Part shown: positions 42,184 through 49,662 of the stretch, one piece after another
How positions within the stretch are numbered: the stretch's first letter is position 1
Layout: the number at the start of each line of letters is the position of its first letter
Notes under the pieces: generated by a model
Told to the model about the DNA's origin: nothing
Database searches by the model: none
What the model saw: only the letters and a program-made list of their open reading frames with translations
Program-made: the position numbers and the translations under genes
Assembly: GCF_039537875.1 (NCBI RefSeq)
Contig: NZ_BAABBI010000001.1
Coordinates: 992,001-1,056,000 of the forward strand
Direction: 5' to 3'
Source: Corallibacter vietnamensis
GTDB taxonomy: Bacteria; Bacteroidota; Bacteroidia; Flavobacteriales; Flavobacteriaceae
DNA length: 64,000 bases

Positions 42184-42957
42184 TTATTCTTCCTCTTCAG
42201 CAGTTGCTTTCTTTTTTGTAGCTGCTTTTGCTTTAGGAGCGTCATCAGATTTTGATGCGTCTTTTTCTGCTTTACGTTCAGCTAAACCACCTGAAATAGC
42301 ATCTGCAACGTGAGATAATACTTTCTCGATAGATTTAGAAGCATCATCGTTTGCTGGGATTACATAATCAACTTGACGTGGGTCAGAGTTTGTATCAACC
42401 ATTGCAAAGATTGGAATGTTTAATTTTTGAGCTTCTTTAATCGCGATGTGCTCACGCTTGATGTCTATAACAAATAAAGCTGCTGGTAAACGTGTCATGT
42501 CGCTAATAGAACCTAAGTTCTTTTCTAATTTAGCACGTTGACGATCTACTTGTAAACGCTCTTTTTTAGATAATGAGTTAAAAGTACCATCTTTCTTCAT
42601 TCTATCAATTGCAGCCATTTTCTTAACCGCTTTTCTAATAGTAACAAAGTTAGTTAACATCCCACCTGGCCATCTTTCTGTGATGTAAGGCATGTTAATG
42701 TTTCCTGCTTTTTCAGCAACGATGTCTTTTGCTTGTTTTTTTGTTGCAACAAATAAAATTTTACGACCTGAAGCTGCGATTTTGCTTAATGCTTGTCCTG
42801 CTTCGTCAATTTTAGCTGCTGTTTTGTAAAGGTTGATAATATGGATACCATTACGCTCCATATATACATAAGGAGCCATGTTTGGATCCCATTTACGAGT
42901 CAAGTGACCAAAGTGTACACCTGCTTCTAATAATTCTTTTACTTCTGCTTTTGCCAT
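42184..42957 (-). CDS. rpsB: 30S ribosomal protein S2
   Basis: 257 residues from the ATG at 42955-42957 (MAKAEVKELLEAGVHFGHLT). S2 family segments: RKWDPNMAPYVYMERNGIHI, FVATKKQAKDIV, ITERWPGGMLTNFVTIRKAV and FAMVDTNSDPRQVDYVIPAN. A Lys/Ala/Glu-rich tail ends in EEEE, common in Bacteroidota. The upstream gap of 181 bp to rpsI contains a weak hairpin only. Confidence 0.96.
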   Translation of the reverse strand: MAKAEVKELLEAGVHFGHLTRKWDPNMAPYVYMERNGIHIINLYKTAAKIDEAGQALSKIAASGRKILFVATKKQAKDIVAEKAGNINMPYITERWPGGMLTNFVTIRKAVKKMAAIDRMKKDGTFNSLSKKERLQVDRQRAKLEKNLGSISDMTRLPAALFVIDIKREHIAIKEAQKLNIPIFAMVDTNSDPRQVDYVIPANDDASKSIEKVLSHVADAISGGLAERKAEKDASKSDDAPKAKAATKKKATAEEEE

Positions 42958-43138
42958 TTTGTAATAGTTTACGTTCTGTTGAATTAGCAATGATTAAGTG
43001 GTCTTTTGAAAAAAATCGCCTTAAACATTTAGATGCTAAACTAAACCCTGACTGTAAAATCATGGGCAACAATAACTGGTTAAATCTTTTAATAATTGAT
43101 TTGGGATTTTTAATAAACCCCAAACCAAGTTTTGAGTA

Positions 43139-43525
43139 TTAACGTTTAGAGAACTGGAATTTCTTACGAGCTTTCTTCTGACCGAATTTCTTACGCTCAA
43201 CCATTCTTGGGTCTCTAGTTAATAAACCTTCTGGTTTTAGAATTAATCTGTTTTCAGCATCAACTTCACACATAGCGCGAGATAATGCTAAACGGATTGC
43301 TTCTGCTTGACCGGTGATACCACCTCCATATACATTTACTGTAATATCAAAGTTGCCATCATTGTTAGTCATAGCTAAAGGTTGGTTTACTTTGTACTGT
43401 AATGTTGCAGTAGGAAAATAAACCGCCATGTCTTTTTTGTTCACTGTTATGTTTCCTTTTCCAGGAGCTACATACACACGAGCAACAGCCGTCTTTCTAC
43501 GGCCAATTTTGTGAATTACTTCCAT
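43139..43525 (-). CDS. rpsI: 30S ribosomal protein S9
   Basis: 128 residues with IGRRKTAVARVYVAPGKGNI and the basic tail RDPRMVERKKFGQKKARKKF then QFSKR, which reaches the P-site tRNA. The start shares one base with the rplM stop (TAATG), showing coupled translation. Confidence 0.97.
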   Translation of the reverse strand: MEVIHKIGRRKTAVARVYVAPGKGNITVNKKDMAVYFPTATLQYKVNQPLAMTNNDGNFDITVNVYGGGITGQAEAIRLALSRAMCEVDAENRLILKPEGLLTRDPRMVERKKFGQKKARKKFQFSKR

Positions 43526-43980
43526 TAATTGAATTCGTTTAAGTTAATTGTTTTTGGTTTTTGAGCTTCATGAGCGTGCTCTGTACCAACAACAACAGTT
43601 AGATTACGGAATAAATCTGCACCTAATTTGTTTTTAGGTAACATTCCTTTTACTGATTTCTCTACTAATCTTGCTGGATCTTTTCCAAACATTTCAGTAG
43701 CAGATAAACTTCTTTGACCACCTGGATAACCTGTGTGACGAATGTAAGTTTTGTCATTCCACTTGTTTCCTGTTAAGTTGATTTTTTCAGAATTGATAAC
43801 TATTACGTTATCTCCACAATCAACATGTGGTGTGAAGTTAGGCTTGTGCTTACCTCTTAAAAGTTTTGCAACTTTTGAAGCAAGACGCCCTAGCGTTTGA
43901 CCTTCAGCATCAACTAAAACCCACTCTTTGTTTACAGTAGCTTTGTTTGCTGAAATCGTTTTGTAGCTTAATGTGTCCAC
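43525..43980 (-). CDS. rplM: 50S ribosomal protein L13
   Basis: 151 residues starting at GTG 43978-43980 (DTLSYKTISANKATVNKEW). L13 segments: VLVDAEGQTLGRLASKVAKL, HTGYPGGQRSLSATEMFG and VKGMLPKNKLG. GTG is chosen because the next residues align with flavobacterial L13; no ATG lies nearby. Transcribed from the promoter at 44028-44058. Confidence 0.96.
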   Translation of the reverse strand: MDTLSYKTISANKATVNKEWVLVDAEGQTLGRLASKVAKLLRGKHKPNFTPHVDCGDNVIVINSEKINLTGNKWNDKTYIRHTGYPGGQRSLSATEMFGKDPARLVEKSVKGMLPKNKLGADLFRNLTVVVGTEHAHEAQKPKTINLNEFN

Positions 43981-44027
43981 ACTTATTAATTTTTCTAATT
44001 AAACATTCCTCTCTTAAAAAGAGTTTG

Positions 44028-44058
44028 CAAATTTACGATTATATATTTGATTACCAAA
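44028..44058 (-). promoter_or_regulatory. Promoter of rplM-rpsI
   Basis: On the minus strand TTTG (44055-44058), a 19-base spacer and TAAATTTG (44028-44035) match the Bacteroidota TTTG-N19-TAnnTTTG promoter closely. It lies about 50 bp before the rplM start. The rest of the 281-bp spacer (43981-44261) shows nothing else I can identify. Confidence 0.75.
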
Positions 44059-44261
44059 TAGTGAGTTAACTTATTTTTGATAAGTTTGTTAATATCTTTT
44101 ATTCTACTTTTTTTGATAGCGTTTTTATCAATTAATTATTTGATATTTAATTGGTCACGTCTTACTTGTGATTAAAGGCTATAGGTTGCTACTCACTTTT
44201 TTATTTGTTTGTTTTTGTTGTTTAGAAGTCTCTTAAGTTTTACCAAAAAAATTAATTGATG

Positions 44262-45164
44262 TTAGAATTGCTCTTTTGTGAGCTCCATATTTATAAATGC
44301 TCCAACAAAATTTCCTTTTGATACAGCATTTGCTACAGATCGCATAGGAGAACTATTGTCTCCACATGCATAAATGTTTACTTCTGATGTCTTTCCAAAC
44401 ATATCAACGTCTATATATCCTTGCTCTGTTAACTTGCAGCCTAATGATTCTGGTATATTGCTATGCTGTGTAAAAGGAACAGCGCCATATGCTGCTTCAA
44501 ATGCCATTGTAGTATTGTCTGTAAATACTATTTTTTCTATAGACCCATTTTTATGTATGATTTCAATTATCTGTTTCTCAACAATATTTATATCATGACG
44601 TGCTAATTGGATTTTTTGTTCTGTGTTAAAGGTCGCTTTACCATTTGTACAAATGGTAATTTTGCTTGTAAGGTTATTAACTAAAGAAGCCAAATGAATT
44701 GCTTTTTCATCATTTGCTATTATAGCAGTATTTTTTCCTCTTAGTTCATAACCATGACAATAAGGACAGTGAACAACTGATATTCCCCAACATTCAGAAA
44801 ATCCTTTAATTTTTGGTAAGTTGTCTTTTATACCTGTGGCAAATACTATTTTTTGAGCGCTAAATGTTTTTCCTGATTCGGTGTCAACCTTGTAAGTTTT
44901 ATCAATCTTCTTGGTTTTTACAGCTTTATCGTTTAAGTATTCAACAGTTTTGTATTCGAGTACCTGTTTTTTAGCAATTGAAGAAATGACACCTGGCTTT
45001 ACACCATCTTGTGTTATAAAGTTATGAGAATATAGTGTTTGTCTATTACAAGGTAAACCACTATCAATGATTAAGACTTTTCTTAATGAACGTCCCAAAG
45101 CCATTGCAGCTGATAGACCAGCATAACTTCCTCCTATAATAATTACTTCAAATTTTTCTTCCAT
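44262..45164 (-). CDS. Thioredoxin-reductase-like FAD/NAD(P) oxidoreductase
   Basis: 300 residues from the ATG at 45162-45164 (MEEKFEVIIIGGSYAGLSAA). It has the FAD dinucleotide motif GGSYAGLSAAMALGRS, a redox pair CPYCHGYEL near residue 135, a degenerate NAD(P) site (GKNTAIIANDEKAIH) and the FAD-binding ACGDNSSPMRSVANA end. It is like thioredoxin-reductase-type proteins of unknown partner. Divergent from a Fur-type regulator, with operator-like repeats in the spacer, so probably metal- or peroxide-controlled. Confidence 0.85.
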   Translation of the reverse strand: MEEKFEVIIIGGSYAGLSAAMALGRSLRKVLIIDSGLPCNRQTLYSHNFITQDGVKPGVISSIAKKQVLEYKTVEYLNDKAVKTKKIDKTYKVDTESGKTFSAQKIVFATGIKDNLPKIKGFSECWGISVVHCPYCHGYELRGKNTAIIANDEKAIHLASLVNNLTSKITICTNGKATFNTEQKIQLARHDINIVEKQIIEIIHKNGSIEKIVFTDNTTMAFEAAYGAVPFTQHSNIPESLGCKLTEQGYIDVDMFGKTSEVNIYACGDNSSPMRSVANAVSKGNFVGAFINMELTKEQF

Positions 45165-45179
45165 AATTGATTTTTTAAA

Positions 45180-45194
45180 TGCGACACAATCGCA
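45180..45194. promoter_or_regulatory. Operator-like inverted repeat, site 1
   Basis: TGCGACACAATCGCA: TGCGA/TCGCA arms around a 5-base centre, 16 bp before the flavoprotein ATG. Same arms as site 2, so likely a binding site of the adjacent Fur-type regulator. Confidence 0.6.
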
Positions 45195-45231
45195 ATAGTG
45201 TTTTTTGCAAATATAAAAGCTTTTTGTATTA

Positions 45232-45248
45232 TTGCAACAAAGTCGCAA
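45232..45248. promoter_or_regulatory. Operator-like inverted repeat, site 2
   Basis: TTGCAACAAAGTCGCAA: near-palindrome (TTGCaAC/GTCGCAA) ending 8 bp before the Fur-type regulator ATG. Binding here would block its own transcription, the usual autoregulation. Confidence 0.6.
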
Positions 45249-45255
45249 AATAATT

Positions 45256-45639
45256 ATGAAAAGACGAAATACGCCATCAAAAGAAGCTGTACTATCGGTT
45301 TTAACGGCCTCAAAAAAAGCGATGAGTCAAGATGCTATTGAAAAAAAAATAGATTTAGACATAAATAGAGCTACTATTTATAGAGTGTTAAATCGCTTTT
45401 GTGAAGATGGTATTTTACATAGAATTGTAGCCGATGATGGTAAACAATATTTTGCTTTGTGTGTTAAATGTGATGATAATAAAAAGCCACAGCATCATTT
45501 TCATTTCCGTTGTGAGTCTTGTGATACTATTGAATGTTTACCAGTTCCTGTTCATTTTTCTTTGCCTGAAAATTATCACGTAGAGCATGTAAACTGTGTT
45601 TTAACAGGTACATGTAATGAGTGTTTAATTAGTGCTTAA
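45256..45639 (+). CDS. Fur-family transcriptional regulator
   Basis: 127 residues from the ATG at 45256 (MKRRNTPSKEAVLSVLTASK). A winged helix (about 1-80) includes the recognition helix INRATIYRVLNRFCEDGILH. The C-terminal metal domain has HHFHFRCESCDTIECLPVPV and CVLTGTCNEC, with two CxxC structural-zinc pairs. It represses with metal bound, or senses peroxide; which metal (Fe, Zn or PerR type) is unclear, and Zur-like is possible. The ORF cannot start upstream, as 45232-45248 is operator-like. Confidence 0.88.
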   Translation: MKRRNTPSKEAVLSVLTASKKAMSQDAIEKKIDLDINRATIYRVLNRFCEDGILHRIVADDGKQYFALCVKCDDNKKPQHHFHFRCESCDTIECLPVPVHFSLPENYHVEHVNCVLTGTCNECLISA

Positions 45640-46589
45640 TTTCGGTTAGAATGTTTTGAAGCAATAACGCTGATAGCTACAATTTGAAAGGCATGAAACA
45701 TCATAATAGGAAGTAGAATAACGCCTAAAAAAGAAGCATTTTGAAATAGTATTTTCGAAAAAACCGTACCATGAACTAACGATTTTTTGGTGCCGCAAAA
45801 TTGAGCAGTAATGCGATCTTCAATAGTGAAATTAAGTTTCTTACTGATAAATCCGATTAATAAATATACGAGCCAAAATAATACAACAGCCATAAAAAAA
45901 ACACCAATTAAGTTGATAATGCTTAAGTTGTCGAAAATGCGATCTAAAAAGGATTTTGAAAAGCTTTTATAGATAATTAATAAAATCACGCTTTTATCAA
46001 ACAGCGTTATTTTTTTACTGTGTTTTAAAGCAAAAGCACCTAAAAATCGTCGTAATAACTAACCAAGAATAACAGGCGCTAAAATTTCCAAAAACAATTT
46101 TTGATAAACATCGATTAAACTATAATCGGTATTGGTAGAAGTCATAAAAAAACCAATCCAAAGTGGTGTGAGTACAACTCCAATTAATCCCGAAATACTC
46201 GCATTAAAAATTGCTGCAGGAATGTTACCCTTTGCAATAGAAACCATAACTACAGATGATGAAACAGTTGAAGGCAACGCTGCCAAAAACATAAAAGCTA
46301 ACCACAACGATTTATTATCGGAGGAGATAAAAGGGTGTACTGCTAATACAATTAAAGGGAAAACAATAAAGGTTGTCGCTTGTATTAAGGCGTGCAACTT
46401 CCAGTTTTTTAATCCTAATTTTATCTGTTCTGGGCTCAATTTTAATCCGTAGAAAAAAAAGATGAGTGAAATACCGATACTGCTCAGCGTATTTAAAACT
46501 TTTACGCTTTCACCAGCACCTAAATGTGGGTAAATATATGCTGTTATAACAACGATTATAATAGCAAGAACAAACTTGTCTATTTTCAA
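45636..46589 (-). pseudogene. Bile acid:sodium symporter-family protein, interrupted by a TAG codon
   Basis: A polytopic protein of about 317 codons (SLC10A7/YfeH-like), read in one frame except for TAG at 46059-46061. The 5' part has MKIDKFVLAIIIVVITAYIY, LSSIGISLIFFFYGLKLSPE and FLAALPSTVSSSVVMVSIAK (the family's conserved core) and ends APVILG*. The same frame goes on LLRRFLGAFALKHSKKITLF then DKSVILLIIYKSFSKSF to the normal end. Relatives have Gln at the stop position (PVILGQLLR), so one CAG-to-TAG change explains it. The protein would lack its last three or four helices. Its stop overlaps the fur stop. Confidence 0.82.
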
Positions 46590-46609
46590 ATTATAAAAAG
46601 ATTAAAAAA

Positions 46610-49453
46610 TTAATGCGCCTCCAGCCAATTATCACCAGTATCTAACTCAACATCTAACGGAACAGCTAGTTTATAAGCATTTTCCATTTCGGTTTTTATT
46701 AGGTTTGAAACTTCTTTCAGTTCTGGTTTATAAACGTCAAAAACCAATTCATCATGCACTTGCAGTAGCATTTTTGTTTTGTAATTGCCAGCTACAAGTT
46801 TGTTGTAAATGGCAATCATAGCGAGTTTAATAATGTCGGCTGCACTACCTTGAATTGGTGCATTTACCGCATTTCGTTCGGCAGCACCACGAACAACCGC
46901 ATTTCTAGAATTAATATCTTTTAAATATCTGCGTCTGCCTAAAACCGTTTGCACATAACCATGGTCACGAGCAAAATCGACTTGCTTGCTGATGTAATTT
47001 TTTAACTTTGGATAGGTTTCGTAATAGGTGTCAATTAATTCCTTTGCTTCGCTACGCGATAAATCGGTTTGGTTGCTTAAACCAAAAGCAGAAACACCAT
47101 AAATAATACCGAAGTTAACGGTTTTTGCGTTGCTACGTTGTTCGCGCGTAACGTCATCAATAGCTACATTAAAAACTTTTGCAGCAGTTGAAGCGTGAAT
47201 ATCTTCACCGTTATTAAAGGCTTCAATCATGGTTTCTTCTTCACTTAACGCAGCGATAATGCGTAATTCAATTTGAGAATAATCGGCAGCTAAAAGCGTG
47301 TAATCTTCGCTACGCGGAATAAATGCCTTTCGCACTTGACGACCACGCTCGGTACGAATAGGAATGTTCTGTAAGTTTGGGTTGTTACTACTTAAACGAC
47401 CAGTAGCTGCAACGGTTTGCATATAATCTGTATGTACGCGTCCTGTGGTTTCTTCAACTTGAAGCGGTAACGCATCTACATACGTGCTCTTAAGTTTGCT
47501 TAAACCTCTAAAATCCAGAATATTTTGGATGATTTCGTGGTCTTTTGCCAAATAACTCAATACGTCTTCTGCAGTAGAATATTGCCCAGTTTTAGTTTTT
47601 TTAGGCTTATCAACCAGCTTCATTTTTTCAAATAAAATAATACCTAATTGTTTTGGCGATGCAATGTTGAATTCTTCGCCAGCAGCTTCGTAAATACTTT
47701 TTTCGAGTGTGGCTATGTCGTTGTTTAGTTGTTCGGCTAATGACGCTAAAAAGTCTTTATCAAGATTGATGCCTTCCAATTCCATGGCCGCTAAAACGCG
47801 TAGTAACGGAATTTCAATATCATCAAAAAGGGTTTGGGTATTGGCTTCGCCTAATTCGTTTTGAAAATGTTCTTTTAATTGCAGCGTGATGTCGGCATCT
47901 TCAACCGCGTATTCCGTTTGTTTTTCCAAAGGAACATCACGCATTGAAAGCTGATTTTTTCCTTTCTTGCCAATTAACGTTTCAATAGAAATTGGTGTAT
48001 AATTCAAATAGGTTTCTGCCAACACATCCATATTGTGGCGCATATCTGGATTGATTAGGTAATGCGCTAACATGGTATCGAACAGTTTGCCTTTTACCTC
48101 GATGTTGTATTTGGCTAAAACTTTAATATCATATTTTAAATTCTGACCTATTTTTTCGATGGTTTCACTTTCAAAAAACGGACGCAATTCCTCGATTAAA
48201 TCTTGTGCTTCGGTTTTGTCTTCAGGAAATGGCAAGTAGAAGCCTTTACCAACCTCCCATGAAAATGCAATGCCAACCAATTCGGCAGTTAACGGATTTA
48301 AACCTGTGGTTTCGGTATCAAAACACACCGAAGTTTGGTTCATTAAATTTTTAATGAAAAGCTTTGTTGCCATACCAGAGGCGACGCTTTGGTAAAAATG
48401 GCTTGTGTTTTCTGCGGTTTTTCGGGTGTGCGATGCAGAATTTGTTTCGGTATTAGGCTCATTAACATCACCACCAAATAATGAAAATTGTCCTGCACCA
48501 GCTGTTGAGGTTGTCTTTACTTTTTCCTCTGTTTTCGATGTTGTTTCAGAAGTTGCTTGAGTATCTTCGGCAGCAAAAGTTTTTAAGAAATTTTCAGTAA
48601 GTCGTCTAAACTCTAAATCTTGAAAAATGGTTTTTACTGCTTCAATGTCTGGGTCGCACATTTCAAAATCTTTTTCATCAAACTCCACCGGAACATCAAG
48701 CATTATGGTAGCCAGTTTTTTTGAAAGTAAGCCTAATTCTTGGTTTGCTTCTACCTTTTCTTTCATTTTACCTTTAAGCTCGTGGATGTTTTCAAACAAA
48801 CCTTCCATACTTCCGTAGGCTTTCAAGAATTTTTTTGCGGTTTTTTCGCCAACACCAGGTAAACCTGGGATGTTGTCGCTGGAATCTCCCATCATTCCTA
48901 AGAAATCAATCACCTGTAACGGATCTTCAACTTCAAATTTTTTCTGAACTTCAGGAATGCCCCAAGTTTCGTAACCACCACCAAACGATTTTGGGCGGTA
49001 CATAAAAATATTTTCAGACACTAACTGCGCAAAATCCTTATCAGGTGTAACCATAAAGGTTTGATACCCTTGTTTTTCGGCTTGTTTAGATAAAGTCCCT
49101 ATAACGTCGTCGGCTTCATAACCTTCTTTCACCATAATGGGAATATGCATGGCTTTTAAAATCTCTTGAATGTATGGTACGGCAACTTTTATGGCTTCTG
49201 GCGTTTCGTCACGATTGGCTTTGTAAGCCTCAAACATTTCTACACGGTCAGCACTTCCGCCTTTATCGAAACATACGGCTAAATGGTCTGGACGCTCACG
49301 TTTTATAACATCTAAAAGTGAGTTCATAAAACCCATAATGGCCGACGTATCGATGCCTTTTGAGTTGATTCTTGGATTTTTAATAAAGGCGTAATACCCA
49401 CGGAAAATTAAAGCGTAAGCATCGACTAGGAAAAGACGTTTTTGGTCTGACAT
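46610..49453 (-). CDS. polA: DNA polymerase I
   Basis: 947 residues with three domains. A 5'-3' exonuclease (about 1-300) shows LFLVDAYALIFRGYYA, YEADDVIGTLSKQAEK and MGDSSDNIPGLPGVGEKTAK. A 3'-5' proofreading domain (about 340-540) keeps the catalytic DTETTGLNP and YAVEDADIT. The polymerase domain has DYSQIELRIIAALSEEE, RSNAKTVNFGIIYGVSAFGL and LLQVHDELVFD. All catalytic motifs are intact. Function: Okazaki fragment processing and repair. Confidence 0.97.
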   Translation of the reverse strand: MSDQKRLFLVDAYALIFRGYYAFIKNPRINSKGIDTSAIMGFMNSLLDVIKRERPDHLAVCFDKGGSADRVEMFEAYKANRDETPEAIKVAVPYIQEILKAMHIPIMVKEGYEADDVIGTLSKQAEKQGYQTFMVTPDKDFAQLVSENIFMYRPKSFGGGYETWGIPEVQKKFEVEDPLQVIDFLGMMGDSSDNIPGLPGVGEKTAKKFLKAYGSMEGLFENIHELKGKMKEKVEANQELGLLSKKLATIMLDVPVEFDEKDFEMCDPDIEAVKTIFQDLEFRRLTENFLKTFAAEDTQATSETTSKTEEKVKTTSTAGAGQFSLFGGDVNEPNTETNSASHTRKTAENTSHFYQSVASGMATKLFIKNLMNQTSVCFDTETTGLNPLTAELVGIAFSWEVGKGFYLPFPEDKTEAQDLIEELRPFFESETIEKIGQNLKYDIKVLAKYNIEVKGKLFDTMLAHYLINPDMRHNMDVLAETYLNYTPISIETLIGKKGKNQLSMRDVPLEKQTEYAVEDADITLQLKEHFQNELGEANTQTLFDDIEIPLLRVLAAMELEGINLDKDFLASLAEQLNNDIATLEKSIYEAAGEEFNIASPKQLGIILFEKMKLVDKPKKTKTGQYSTAEDVLSYLAKDHEIIQNILDFRGLSKLKSTYVDALPLQVEETTGRVHTDYMQTVAATGRLSSNNPNLQNIPIRTERGRQVRKAFIPRSEDYTLLAADYSQIELRIIAALSEEETMIEAFNNGEDIHASTAAKVFNVAIDDVTREQRSNAKTVNFGIIYGVSAFGLSNQTDLSRSEAKELIDTYYETYPKLKNYISKQVDFARDHGYVQTVLGRRRYLKDINSRNAVVRGAAERNAVNAPIQGSAADIIKLAMIAIYNKLVAGNYKTKMLLQVHDELVFDVYKPELKEVSNLIKTEMENAYKLAVPLDVELDTGDNWLEAH

Positions 49454-49614
49454 GAGTTTGAATTTTGAAGTCTATAAAATTACAAAATCTAATAATGATT
49501 ATAGGGTAATTGAATTGTAATTTGTGTTTTTCTTATAAGCATGATGTTATTGTGTTGAAAAATATTCTTTATAGCTAACAGGGAAAGATTGATTACTGCA
49601 ACAATCATAGCATA

Positions 49615-49646
49615 AAAAAAGGTCGCTATAAAAGCGACCTTTTTTA
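49615..49646 (-). terminator. Terminator after the LRR gene
   Basis: Perfect 13-bp stem AAAAAAGGTCGCT / AGCGACCTTTTTT with a 5-base loop; the LRR gene stop is at 49663 on the minus strand. T runs on both strands. Confidence 0.9.
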
Positions 49647-49662
49647 TATTTATCTTATGTTT

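Noticed and set aside
42893..43123. ORFs in the rpsB-rpsI spacer on both strands
   Set aside because: They have no family features and odd composition, and lie in a spacer between ribosomal genes. Chance ORFs.
43981..44261. Structured ribosomal-protein leader upstream of rplM
   Set aside because: I can see only a promoter and no convincing conserved stem set within the leader. Covariation data would be needed.
45636..45989. Separate membrane protein of 117 residues
   Set aside because: It is in frame with the upstream symporter part across one TAG and completes that family's C-terminus, so it is not an independent gene.
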